DNA of 64,000 bases, taken from contig OZ242309.1 in NCBI GenBank assembly GCA_965208015.1, positions 1,426,001 through 1,490,000 on the forward strand, given 5' to 3'. The stretch is from Bin87 sp965208015 (lineage in GTDB: Bacteria; Chloroflexota; Dehalococcoidia; Lucifugimonadales; UBA3495). Position numbers and translations under genes: made by a program. Under the pieces are notes generated by a model. It was not told where the DNA came from. It saw only the letters and a program-made list of their open reading frames with translations, and did not search any database. Numbering within the stretch: the stretch's first letter is position 1; each line of letters opens with the position of its first letter. Shown here piece by piece: positions 34,608 to 42,847 of the stretch.

Positions 34608-35945
34608 TCAGTCGTCATCTGCCACGGCCAGGGCGGCTTCCGCTTCCTCGACCGGGGCGTCCTGCACGTTGGTGTGGGTGAGGCCCTGCATGTTGGCGTG
34701 CCACTGTCGCCAGAACCCCCGCATCTGGAGCTCGTCGGTGGACTTGGCCGGCCGGAGCATACCCCGGGAGATGTCGGACCACTCGGTTTCGGTGGCGCGG
34801 AATCCGATCTGGCAGGACTCCAGGGCCTCCACGTCGTCGGGCGTGGCGAAGCCACCGGGGCCCAGGAAGGTCAGGAAACTGTCTAGCCTGGTCGCCAGCA
34901 TCGCCTCAGATTCTTCTCTCGGGACGAGATGCCAGGCCGTGACCTCCATGTTGTCGGGGGCCAAGGGCTCGAAGTACCTGACGGTGATGGCCATGATGTC
35001 GTTGATCACCAGGTTGGGATAGATGATCAGGTTGCGGGAGGTATCGGCCATGCGGAAGGTGCGCTCTTCGCCGTACTTGTCCACCAGCCGCTGGCGGACC
35101 TCCGCGATGGGTTCCCTGGACTCCTCGCCGAACAGCGGGTGCCAATGGGCGATGGGCCGGCCGTTGCGCACGGGCGACTCGATGACGCAGTGGCCGTTGC
35201 CCAACGCCCGCGCCTTGCCGACGATGCGGGATGACGCGGTCTGGCCGCTGTCGTCCGCTCCCAGGCCGCTGATGTAGTCCAGGTAGGTCTGATGCGTGGG
35301 GACCAGGTGATAGCCGTCGAGGCTGTTTTCCACCAGGAGCTTCCAGTTGGCCTTCATGGTGTACTTGTTGGAGCCGGCGACCATCCGCATACCATCCTCG
35401 GACTGGTCCATGATCAGGTCGAGGTATTCTCTCGCTCCCGCCAGATAGGTCACCAGGTCTTCGACGTAGGGGTTGAAGCTCACGAAGTAGAAGCCGCGAT
35501 AGCTTTCCACCCGCGGCGGTTCCTTCAGGCCCAGCTCGCCCCGGTCGAAGTTCGGGCCGTAGGCCTCCTGGTCGGGCACGCCGATCAGCTCGCCGTGGGT
35601 GTTGAAGGACCAAGCGTGATAGAAGCACTGCAACACGTCGGCGTTCCCGGCGTCGCGGCGGCAGATCAGGGCGCCCCGGTGCGGACAGGAATTGAGGAAC
35701 ACGCGCACCTGGCCATCCCGCCCTCGGGCGAAGAACAGCGGCCGGCCGGCAACCGTGCGGCGGCGGTAGTCTCCGGGGTTTTCCACCTCCGACTCGTGCC
35801 CGAGGTAGATCCAGCAACGGCTGAAGATCTGTTCGCGTTCCCGCTGGAACAGATCGTCGGAGGTCATGGATGACCGGTGGACACGGAAGATGCCCCGCTG
35901 CCGGTCGTCGATGATCAGGTCTTTGATCTCCATAAGTTCACCCAT
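34608..35945 (-). CDS. Aromatic-ring-hydroxylating dioxygenase, Rieske alpha subunit
   Basis: Catalytic subunit of 445 residues that adds O2 to an aromatic ring. The Rieske [2Fe-2S] ligands are Cys87-x-His89 and Cys107-x2-His110. The mononuclear iron site includes His213 and His218 in DGYHLVPTHQ. Two in-frame ATGs (35945, 35933) are possible; neither has a strong Shine-Dalgarno, and I report the longer. The beta subunit follows. No ferredoxin or reductase is adjacent, so electrons must come from elsewhere. Substrate unknown; benzoate- or salicylate-like acids are typical. Confidence 0.94.
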   Translation of the reverse strand: MGELMEIKDLIIDDRQRGIFRVHRSSMTSDDLFQREREQIFSRCWIYLGHESEVENPGDYRRRTVAGRPLFFARGRDGQVRVFLNSCPHRGALICRRDAGNADVLQCFYHAWSFNTHGELIGVPDQEAYGPNFDRGELGLKEPPRVESYRGFYFVSFNPYVEDLVTYLAGAREYLDLIMDQSEDGMRMVAGSNKYTMKANWKLLVENSLDGYHLVPTHQTYLDYISGLGADDSGQTASSRIVGKARALGNGHCVIESPVRNGRPIAHWHPLFGEESREPIAEVRQRLVDKYGEERTFRMADTSRNLIIYPNLVINDIMAITVRYFEPLAPDNMEVTAWHLVPREESEAMLATRLDSFLTFLGPGGFATPDDVEALESCQIGFRATETEWSDISRGMLRPAKSTDELQMRGFWRQWHANMQGLTHTNVQDAPVEEAEAALAVADDD

Positions 35946-36054
35946 ATCCCCAGCGTTGCGTCGAAGGTGTGGAAAGCCTAGATTTCTTGGCCGAGGCTGT
36001 CAACAGACGGGGCGCCGCAACAAGGGCTGCGCAAAGTCCATTTCGGCGATAACT

Positions 36055-36142
36055 GTCAGAATCAGGATTACCGGGATTAGAGGATTTCCGGGATTTGCGA
36101 ACATCCTGGAAATCTCAAAATCCGGCAAATCCTGATTCTGAC
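36055..36142. repeat. Palindromic repeat family GTCAGAATC..GATTCTGAC, copy 4
   Basis: The best palindrome of the family. The inverted arms extend beyond the core: GGGCTGCGCAAAGT on the left is matched by ACTTTGCGCAAGTCC on the right. The interior contains GGATTTCCGGGATTTGCG facing AATCTCAAAATCC. It sits in the leader of the dioxygenase alpha gene. Confidence 0.8.
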
Positions 36143-36211
36143 AATTACTTTGCGCAAGTCCTGGCCTGGGCGCACGTCAGCGCAGCCATTGAGATGGCCG
36201 TGCAACCCCGC

Positions 36212-36973
36212 TTAAACCCCCGGCCCCCAGGTTGTGCCGAAATCGAAGCGAGATGCCAGCTGCCCGGTGAAGGTGCTGGCGTCCTGCAGGGCCAGGTACA
36301 CGGCCAGCGGGCCGATCGCGCTGGGGTCGACGCGCTCGTGCCAGTCGCGCTGCGTCCACGGGATTGCCGCCGAGCCTTCGCTGCGCAGGCCGCCGGGGCT
36401 CAGGATGTTGACGGCGATGTTGTAGTCGCGCACCTCGTCGGCCAGGCAGTAGCTGAACATGTGGACCGCCGCCTTGCTGGCGCTGTAGAGGACGCCGCCG
36501 CCCTGGTTGGGGTCGGTGGCCATCCGGGAACCGATGTTGATGATGCTGCCCCGTCGCTGCTCCATCATGGCCGGGAGCACGGCGCGGCTGCACAGATAGG
36601 GTCCGTTGACGTTGACCTGCATCAGCTGCTCCCAACGCGAGGCGTCGATGTCCATGATCGTTTCGCCCAGCACCATCGCTCCGGCGTTGTTGAACAGCGC
36701 GTCAATCCTGCCGTAGCGCTCCCGCGCCTGGCGGACCATCTCGTTGACCTGGCCCTCGTCGGTGACGTCGCAGTCCACGGCCAGCACGTCGCCGCCGGCT
36801 TGTCTGATGTCGTTCGCCGTTTCTTCCAACGTGCCGGCCAGGCCTGTCGGGGATTGAGCCCGGGCCGAGATGACCACGCTGGCGCCTTCCTCCGCGTACG
36901 CTTTGGCTATGGCGCGCCCCAAGCCTCGGCTGGCGCCGGTGACGATTGCGACCATTCCGTCCATCTGCCCCAT
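36212..36973 (-). CDS. Short-chain dehydrogenase/reductase
   Basis: NAD(P)-dependent SDR with TGASRGLGRAIA cofactor loop (residues ~11-22) and NNAGAMV. Catalytic Ser is in INIGSRMA and Tyr/Lys in YSASKAAVH. The ATG at 36973 is chosen because the Rossmann fold begins eight residues later and AGG lies upstream; the frame upstream has no homology. 253 residues. A second SDR of the cluster; may act on the same pathway as the hydroxylase gene upstream on the same strand. Confidence 0.9.
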   Translation of the reverse strand: MGQMDGMVAIVTGASRGLGRAIAKAYAEEGASVVISARAQSPTGLAGTLEETANDIRQAGGDVLAVDCDVTDEGQVNEMVRQARERYGRIDALFNNAGAMVLGETIMDIDASRWEQLMQVNVNGPYLCSRAVLPAMMEQRRGSIINIGSRMATDPNQGGGVLYSASKAAVHMFSYCLADEVRDYNIAVNILSPGGLRSEGSAAIPWTQRDWHERVDPSAIGPLAVYLALQDASTFTGQLASRFDFGTTWGPGV

Positions 36974-37036
36974 AGTTGACCTGCCTGCACAATTTTGGCG
37001 ACGCTTCGCTGCTTGCCCTTCTACCACTTTATGTTC

Positions 37037-37067
37037 GCATGGATGAACAGGATAAACCGGATCAGGA
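37037..37067. repeat. Short dispersed repeat, ATGGATGAACAGGATAAACC type
   Basis: GCATGGATGAACAGGATAAA followed by CCGGATCAGG; its right end includes the stop codon of the HpaB-like gene, so the repeat supplies that gene's last codons. Related to 4272-4307 and 25663-25689. Confidence 0.5.
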
Positions 37068-38567
37068 GTTTGTTGCCCCCGTGTTTATTTGGGGCATACG
37101 CCTCGGCACCGCCGGCACCCCCTGGAGGCTGGTCAGGTCCATGGACGGCAGGTCCACGTCGACCAAATCGTGGACGCCGTTGGCCAGGTCGTTGTAGCCA
37201 TCGAACCAAGCGGCCAGTTGGCGACGCCACGACTCCAGGCCGCCGCTGGCGTGGAGCTCGAAAGCCGCCTCACGTCCGTCCAGGCCGGAGGATACCTGGT
37301 CCCAGGCCAGTTGCAGCAGCGCGGCCCGTTGCATGGCAGTGTAACCGCCACCACCGAAGGCGTCCTCCAGCTCGGCGGCCATTACCGGATCCGCGAAGTC
37401 GGTGTCGGCCGGCGCGTTGATCAGAGAGGAACCGGGCAGGCCGCGCAGGATTTCACCCATGCGCTGGCGGACTTTGAGGGTATTGACGCCAGCGGCCGCC
37501 ACGTGGATCTGGTTGGCCAGGGGATGCCCGCTGACCGATACCTCCTGATCCAGCTCCGCCGCCCTCATGCAGGTGCGGCTGGTCTGGACGTTCACGGTCA
37601 TTTCGACCAACTGCTCGATGGTCTGCGCGTTGTCCTTGAGGCCCATGATTTCGGCCAGGGCCAGGCCGAGGCCCAGCGTCAACTCCGCCTTGGCCAGCCA
37701 GCCGTAGCTGTGGTGCCAGAGCATCCAGCACACCAGCGATTCCTTGCGGTTGCGGTCGGGGGCTTCCCCGGTGAAGACGCGGTTTCGGGGGATGAAAACG
37801 TCCTCCATCCAGACCATGGAATCCAGCTCGTCGAACCGGCCGCTGAGCGGCGACAGAAACGGGTTCTTGTGCCGGGCGGCAGGTCGGCGTGACACCACCC
37901 GCAGGCCGGCAGCGTTCACCGGTACGATGAACCACAGGTGGCGTCCGCTGCCGGCGGGCATGTCGTTCCTAGTGGAGATCAGCAGGTCCTCCGCGAAGGG
38001 AGTGCTGGTGTGCATCTGGATCTTGCCGCGCACCACGATTCCGTCGGCGGTTTCGCTGACCAGCTTGAGCGCGGCGCGCTCGCTCTCATCGGGCCGCAGC
38101 CGCGTGCCGATCAGCGGGCCGCCGCCGGCGTAGGTGACGAACCGGCCGCTGTCGGACACGTACTCCAGGTATTCCTCCGCCTTGGCGATGTCCTCGGAGG
38201 AGTTGTCCAGGCGCTTCATCACGTTCTGCAAGCCCAGGGAGATCAGCTCGCCGTAGCCCGGGGTGTGGGTCATGTTCCCGCCGGTGATGAAATGGACGGC
38301 GCTGATTTCCTTGCCCAGCCGCCGCAGGTCGTCGGGGGTTTGCGGCGGAGTCATGGCGACGGAACGGCGCTGGCCGTTTTTGTCGGGCGGCGTCAGCAGG
38401 ATATCCTGCCAGTCGGGGTCGAAGTGGCGGTCGTACCAGGCCACGTACTCGTCCACCATGGCCGCCGTGGCCGGATGGGTGGTGACGTCCTCCACGCGAC
38501 CCTCGCCCAGCACCCAGACGTCGCGCCCGTCGCGCAGGCTTTCTCGGTAATCAGCCCCGGTACGCAT
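37062..38567 (-). CDS. 4-hydroxyphenylacetate 3-hydroxylase (HpaB) family FADH2-dependent monooxygenase
   Basis: Acyl-CoA-dehydrogenase-fold oxygenase of 501 residues that hydroxylates phenolic rings with FADH2 supplied by a separate reductase. Characteristic blocks are YRESLRDGRDVWVLGEGRV at the start, then HFITGGNMTHTPGYG. LISTRNDMPAGSG and WMEDVFIPRNRVF follow. GGAGATG lies upstream of the ATG. Together with the copper amine oxidase and Rieske enzyme it points to aromatic-compound degradation. HpaB relatives also include PvcC and 4-nitrophenol or chlorophenol monooxygenases, so the substrate is open. Confidence 0.92.
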   Translation of the reverse strand: MRTGADYRESLRDGRDVWVLGEGRVEDVTTHPATAAMVDEYVAWYDRHFDPDWQDILLTPPDKNGQRRSVAMTPPQTPDDLRRLGKEISAVHFITGGNMTHTPGYGELISLGLQNVMKRLDNSSEDIAKAEEYLEYVSDSGRFVTYAGGGPLIGTRLRPDESERAALKLVSETADGIVVRGKIQMHTSTPFAEDLLISTRNDMPAGSGRHLWFIVPVNAAGLRVVSRRPAARHKNPFLSPLSGRFDELDSMVWMEDVFIPRNRVFTGEAPDRNRKESLVCWMLWHHSYGWLAKAELTLGLGLALAEIMGLKDNAQTIEQLVEMTVNVQTSRTCMRAAELDQEVSVSGHPLANQIHVAAAGVNTLKVRQRMGEILRGLPGSSLINAPADTDFADPVMAAELEDAFGGGGYTAMQRAALLQLAWDQVSSGLDGREAAFELHASGGLESWRRQLAAWFDGYNDLANGVHDLVDVDLPSMDLTSLQGVPAVPRRMPQINTGATNS

Positions 38568-38595
38568 TTCTCACCATCTCCCAATTGAACCAGTC

Positions 38596-39060
38596 TTACA
38601 CGAACTGCGCTTCGACCCATCCCTGGTCAAACGGTGTCCAGAAGTGGGACGTCAGCTTCAGGTTCTTGAACATCCAGACGCCGTCGACCCGGACGTACTC
38701 CTCGTCGTATCTGGCAGACCCCCACACCGCCCGGTCGCCATCGGCATAGGTGCACGGCTGGAACAGGTACCAGATGCCGGTGGCGGTGTCTCCGTCCACC
38801 TCAATAATGGGGTTCATCACCATGTGGACGGCGAAGGGGAGACGGTTGGGAGCGTTGATGAAGAAGTTCCGGATGCCGTCACGCCCTTCGGCCCGGCCCC
38901 GTATGCCGCCGTCCCAAATGGCGTCCTCCACGAACAGGCTGGCGATGCCGTCAGCGTCGTAGTTATCGTCGCAGTAGGCGCAGTAGCGAGCCTTGAGGCG
39001 TTTGATTTCATCTACGTCCTCCAGGATGCGCAGCCGGCGTTCGATGTCCTCCAGGCTCAT
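38596..39060 (-). CDS. SnoaL-like / NTF2-fold protein
   Basis: 154-residue cone-fold protein of the SnoaL_4 type. MSLEDIERRLRILEDVDEIK leads into RYCAYCDDNYDADGIASLF, and VEVD.DTATGIWYL appears later. The ATG at 39060 has GGAGGG upstream; the frame further upstream is non-coding. Such proteins act as small isomerases or dehydratases, or as subunits of hydroxylases. It lies 28 bases upstream of the HpaB-like gene on the same strand. Confidence 0.85.
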   Translation of the reverse strand: MSLEDIERRLRILEDVDEIKRLKARYCAYCDDNYDADGIASLFVEDAIWDGGIRGRAEGRDGIRNFFINAPNRLPFAVHMVMNPIIEVDGDTATGIWYLFQPCTYADGDRAVWGSARYDEEYVRVDGVWMFKNLKLTSHFWTPFDQGWVEAQFV

Positions 39061-39077
39061 GGCTAACTTCCCTCCGT

Positions 39078-39515
39078 CTAGTCGGTGGCGAGTTCCTCGA
39101 AGGACGGCTCGGGCATCCCCGCGGTCCATGTGGGGTCGCGCAGTTCCAGCCGATTGCCGCTGGGGTCGAAGAAATACAGCTCGCGGCCGGTGAAAAAGCC
39201 CTGAGCGCGGTAGGTCAGGTGGTCGATACGGATGCCCCGCTGGCGGAACTCCTTGCACGCCGTGTCGAAAGTCTCGGGCGACACGGTGAACGAGTGGTGC
39301 GCGCCGCCGTTGTCGGCCAGTGAACCGTCAGTTACGCTGGAGCGTTCGCACAGCAGGATGTTGTGGTCGCCGACGTTGAAACACGACATGACGCTGTTGC
39401 CCAGCCGTCCCTTGGGTTCGAGACCCAGCAACTCCCCGTAAAACTCCTCGGCTTCGTTCAGGTCGTTCACCGGGATCGACCAGTGGGTCACGCCTTCTAT
39501 TTTCAAAACTGCCAT
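39078..39515 (-). CDS. VOC-superfamily protein (glyoxalase / extradiol dioxygenase-like)
   Basis: 145 residues with paired beta-alpha-beta-beta-beta units. VTHWSIPVNDLNEAEEFYGE carries the first metal His, HHSFTV the middle motif, and ELYFFDPSGNRLELRD the last Glu. ATG at 39515 with GGAGG upstream. The single-module length suggests a homodimeric lyase, isomerase or ring-cleaving enzyme. It heads the SnoaL/HpaB/SDR group on the minus strand, 17 bases before the SnoaL gene. Confidence 0.88.
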   Translation of the reverse strand: MAVLKIEGVTHWSIPVNDLNEAEEFYGELLGLEPKGRLGNSVMSCFNVGDHNILLCERSSVTDGSLADNGGAHHSFTVSPETFDTACKEFRQRGIRIDHLTYRAQGFFTGRELYFFDPSGNRLELRDPTWTAGMPEPSFEELATD

Positions 39516-39671
39516 AGCGCCTCCAGTAACGCGCACGACGCGCGGCCTGACGTCCGGCTCGGTGTTGGGATCATTATAGGCATAAGCGAGGCGGCTGGAA
39601 CCCTTTTGCCCGCGGAAAGCAGATGCGCCCGTGGTAGTATCGGATGACGTGACATCACCGAGGTAGACGAT

Positions 39672-40688
39672 ATGACACTGAAAGGCGAAGACTGGCTGGC
39701 CCAAACCGTCGAGGAGACCCTGGAGCCGGACCTGCCGATCTGCGACACGCACCACCATTTCTGGGTTTCCCGGCCGGAGCCACCTGCGTACCAGCGATAC
39801 CTCTTGCCGGAACTGACCGCCGACGTGAGCAGCGGCCACAACGTCACGTCCACGGTGTTCATCGAGGTGCGCTGCGAGTACCGGCAGGACGGGCCCGAGG
39901 AGATGCGGCCCGTGGGCGAGGTGGAATACATCGAGACCATCGCCACGGAGTCGGCCGCCGGCAGCCACGGCCCCACGAAGGCCGCGGCTGCCATCATTGG
40001 CCACGCCGACCTGAAGTTGGGCGACGGTGTTCGTCCGGTGCTGGAAGCGATGGTGGCCACCAGTCCCGGGCGTTTCCGCGGTGTTCGTCACTCCACGGGA
40101 TGGGATGCCAGCCCTGAGTTGGTGCAACGCGACATCCGGGGAGCCCTTTCGTCGGACGGCTACCGGGCCGGCGCCAAGGTAATGGCCGACATGGGCTTGG
40201 TCCTGGAGAACTCCCTGTATCACCCCCAGCTATCGGAGTTGGCCGATTTCGCGCGCGCCATTCCCGACCTGACCATCGTGCTGAACCACATCGGGGGCCT
40301 GGTGCGCGTCGGCCCTTACGCGAACCGAGACGACGAGGTGCTGCCGGCGTGGCGGCAGGGCGTGGCTGAAGTGGCCCAGTGCCCCAACGTGGTCATCAAG
40401 CTGGGCGGCGTCGGCCAGGTGCGCTACGGCTACAACTGGGACCAGCGGGAGACGCCCATCGGCTCCGAAGAACTGGCCGGGACGCTGGGTCCGCTGATGA
40501 ACTACTGCATCGAGCAGTTCGGCCCGGACCGTTGCATGTTCGAGAGCAACTTCCCGGTGGACAAGCCATCCTACTCATACAACGTGCTGTTCAACGCCTT
40601 CAAGCGGCTCTCGAGCGGCTACTCGCCCACTGAGCGCGCCGCGCTGTTCCACGACACGGCCATGGGCGTGTACAAAATCAGCGACTGA
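39672..40688 (+). CDS. Amidohydrolase-2 family metal-dependent hydrolase
   Basis: TIM-barrel hydrolase of 338 residues. It opens with ICDTHHHFWVS, the metal-binding HxH motif. Later conserved stretches are IVLNHIGGL and CMFESNFPVDK, the C-terminal metal site. The closest family pattern is that of L-fuconolactonase and 2-pyrone-4,6-dicarboxylate lactonase, so a lactone substrate is likely. GAGGTAGACGAT precedes the ATG. It diverges from the VOC gene with ~155 bases between, so both promoters lie there. Confidence 0.87.
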   Translation: MTLKGEDWLAQTVEETLEPDLPICDTHHHFWVSRPEPPAYQRYLLPELTADVSSGHNVTSTVFIEVRCEYRQDGPEEMRPVGEVEYIETIATESAAGSHGPTKAAAAIIGHADLKLGDGVRPVLEAMVATSPGRFRGVRHSTGWDASPELVQRDIRGALSSDGYRAGAKVMADMGLVLENSLYHPQLSELADFARAIPDLTIVLNHIGGLVRVGPYANRDDEVLPAWRQGVAEVAQCPNVVIKLGGVGQVRYGYNWDQRETPIGSEELAGTLGPLMNYCIEQFGPDRCMFESNFPVDKPSYSYNVLFNAFKRLSSGYSPTERAALFHDTAMGVYKISD

Positions 40689-40703
40689 TCTGGCCAGTCC
40701 ACC

Positions 40704-41564
40704 CTACAGCGAAATCCGCATCAGCTCTTCGGAGAACACGATCTCCCCGTCGTAGATGCGGCTGATGTCGCCGATGCCCTGCTCCATGGGGCCGTGGCCG
40801 GACAGGTGCGGGCCGATGTGCACCAGCACCAGCTTCTTGACGCCGGCGGCCTGGGCCATGCGGGCGGCGCCGGTGGTGCCGCACTGCCCGCCGGCCTCAC
40901 CGTTGGCATCCATCACCGCCTGGTCGTCCCAACACATGCAGAGCATCATGTCGGCGTCGCGCGCTAGCTCGGTGACCGTGTCACAAGGTTGGGTGTCTCC
41001 AGTGAAGATCACGCTGCCGTCGGGCGTGTCCACCCGGTAGGCTAGGGAATCCAGGTAGGGCTGCACGTGCTCGGCGGGCGCGGCCGTAACCTCCCAGTCT
41101 GACCCGCTGAACACCTTGCCCGGTCCCACGTCCGTTGCCGACACGGATGGAGCCGGCCGGGGCAGGGTGCCGCCGCGATTGACGAATACCGCCTGGCTCA
41201 GGGGGTGGTTCACCCGGGCCTTCCAGTCGTGAGCGAACAGGCCGTTTTCGCCGATGATGCCCTCGGTGATCTTCTCCGTGAGTTCGGGGCCGAACACCTG
41301 CAACTGGTTCTCCTTGCCGACGCTCTGGTCCCAGCGGCACAGCAGGAAGCAGGGGTAGTCGATGTCATGGTCGAAGTGGTGGTGGGTGAAGAACAGGTAG
41401 TCCACCTGGGTCGGGAACAGCCCGGCCTTGACCAGCTTGTGGGTGGTGGCCGGCCCACAGTCGAACATCAGGTGCTGGTCGCCCAGCTTGAGCACGTGGG
41501 AGCTGCCGAAGCGAGTAGGCGTCGGCGTTGGAGTTCCGGCGCCCAGGGTGTAGATGTCAGCCAT
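40704..41564 (-). CDS. Metallo-beta-lactamase-fold hydrolase
   Basis: 286-residue MBL-fold enzyme of the RNase Z-like/arylsulfatase group. The zinc motif is FFTHHHFDHD, followed by VIFTGDTQPCD with bridging Asp and KLVLVHIGPH with the last His. The N-terminus LGAGTPTPTPTRFGSS is typical. The plus-strand amidohydrolase gene converges on it 15 bases away. Substrate unknown; phosphodiesters or lactones are usual for the group. Confidence 0.87.
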   Translation of the reverse strand: MADIYTLGAGTPTPTPTRFGSSHVLKLGDQHLMFDCGPATTHKLVKAGLFPTQVDYLFFTHHHFDHDIDYPCFLLCRWDQSVGKENQLQVFGPELTEKITEGIIGENGLFAHDWKARVNHPLSQAVFVNRGGTLPRPAPSVSATDVGPGKVFSGSDWEVTAAPAEHVQPYLDSLAYRVDTPDGSVIFTGDTQPCDTVTELARDADMMLCMCWDDQAVMDANGEAGGQCGTTGAARMAQAAGVKKLVLVHIGPHLSGHGPMEQGIGDISRIYDGEIVFSEELMRISL

Positions 41565-41662
41565 TGTGTGTCCTCGCCGTATCCTGATTGGTTTGCCGGC
41601 GCTGCGCTGGCGCCGTCCGGGTGATTCGTCGATCCTATCACGCGGAACAAAGTCAGCACTTG

Positions 41663-41668
41663 TATAAT
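41663..41668 (+). promoter_or_regulatory. Candidate -10 box (TATAAT) upstream of the phosphotriesterase-like gene
   Basis: Perfect TATAAT 54 bases before the ATG at 41723, in the divergent gap with the MBL-fold gene. No convincing -35 hexamer is visible, so only the -10 is claimed. Confidence 0.5.
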
Positions 41669-41722
41669 TCGGCCAGAAGGATCCCCGCCGTCAAGACCGC
41701 ACGTAACCAACGGAGGTGGAAC

Positions 41723-42682
41723 ATGGCAACCATAAATTCGGTATTGGGGCCAATGGACACGGCGGACCTGGGGTTCACGCTGCCCCATGAGCACTTGATC
41801 GACTCGACCGCCGGCATTCGCAACACGTACCCCGAGCTGGAGTTGCGCGACCAGGCTTTTGACATGGCCGTAGCGTCCTTCGGCGAGGCCAAGGCCGGCG
41901 GGGTAGACACCGTGGTCGAGGTTTCGCCCATGGACCTGGGACGGGACGTGGCGCTGATGCGGGAGGTCTCGGAAGCGACCAGCGTGAATTTCATCTGCTG
42001 CACCGGCTGCTGGCTGGACGTGCCGCGCAGTTTCTGGGGCCGGGACAAGGACTTCATCGCGGACCTGTGGGTGCGGGAGATCGAGCAGGGGATCGAGGGT
42101 ACGGGGATCCGCGCGGGCATCATCAAGGTGGCCACCAGCGACCCGATCACCGCGCACGAGGAGCTGATGCTGCGAGCCTCGGCGCGGACGCACCTGCGCA
42201 CCGGCGTTCCCATCACCACGCACACGCCGGCCCAGTCGCGCATCGGCGAGGAGCAGGTGCGCATCCTCAAGGAAGAAGGCGTCGAGCCGCACAACATCTA
42301 CGTGGGCCACATCAACAACACCATCGATCCCGACTACCACCGGGAGCTGGCGCGCCTTGGCGTCTGGCTGGGCTGGGACATCAACAACCCCGGCGGCCGT
42401 CCCAACCTGCCCGGCTGGCAGGAGCGGACCGACTACCTGAAGGACCGGCTGGACGAGGGCATCGCCCCCAACATGATGCTGTCCCACGACTGGAACGTCG
42501 TGCTGTCCCGCATCAGCTCGGAAGGGTTCCCCACCCGCGACCAGAACCCCGACGGATACCTGTGGCTCAGCCGCGCCATCATTCCCCGGCTGACAGACGC
42601 GGGGGTGCCGCAAGCGGTCATCGATCGCATGATGATCGAGAACCCTCGACGGTACTTTGAGGGCAAACGGCCGTCGGATTAG
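41723..42682 (+). CDS. Phosphotriesterase-family (PTE-like) hydrolase
   Basis: Binuclear-metal TIM-barrel hydrolase of 319 residues. Metal ligands appear in LPHEHLID at the N-terminus, the carbamylated-lysine strand in AGIIKVATS, then PITTHTPAQ, VGHINNT and MLSHDW. GGAGG lies six bases before the ATG; the frame extends upstream but has no homology. Family members are phosphotriesterase-like lactonases and organophosphate hydrolases. Given its neighbours, a lactonase role is more likely, but this is inference. Confidence 0.92.
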   Translation: MATINSVLGPMDTADLGFTLPHEHLIDSTAGIRNTYPELELRDQAFDMAVASFGEAKAGGVDTVVEVSPMDLGRDVALMREVSEATSVNFICCTGCWLDVPRSFWGRDKDFIADLWVREIEQGIEGTGIRAGIIKVATSDPITAHEELMLRASARTHLRTGVPITTHTPAQSRIGEEQVRILKEEGVEPHNIYVGHINNTIDPDYHRELARLGVWLGWDINNPGGRPNLPGWQERTDYLKDRLDEGIAPNMMLSHDWNVVLSRISSEGFPTRDQNPDGYLWLSRAIIPRLTDAGVPQAVIDRMMIENPRRYFEGKRPSD

Positions 42683-42694
42683 CGGCGGGGAAAC

Positions 42695-42803
42695 GTCAGA
42701 ATCAGGATTTTCAAGATTCAAGGATTAACAGGATTGGAACCGCTCTGTGATGGAGATCTCCCCATCCCGATAATCCCGAAATCCGGTAAATCCTGATTCT
42801 GAC
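42695..42803. repeat. Palindromic repeat family GTCAGAATC..GATTCTGAC, copy 5
   Basis: GTCAGAATCAGGATTTTCAA at the left and AAATCCTGATTCTGAC at the right. The interior has GGATTAACAGGATT against ATCCCGATAATCCCG. It begins 12 bases after the phosphotriesterase stop and ends 45 bases before the dipeptidase start. Confidence 0.8.
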
Positions 42804-42847
42804 GATTTACACGCGGGCACGAACAACGCCCCGAACGGAGTTGCATC

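Noticed and set aside
41468..42721. Minus-strand open frame opposite the phosphotriesterase-like gene
   Set aside because: Shadow frame; the plus-strand gene has metal-site motifs and a good Shine-Dalgarno.
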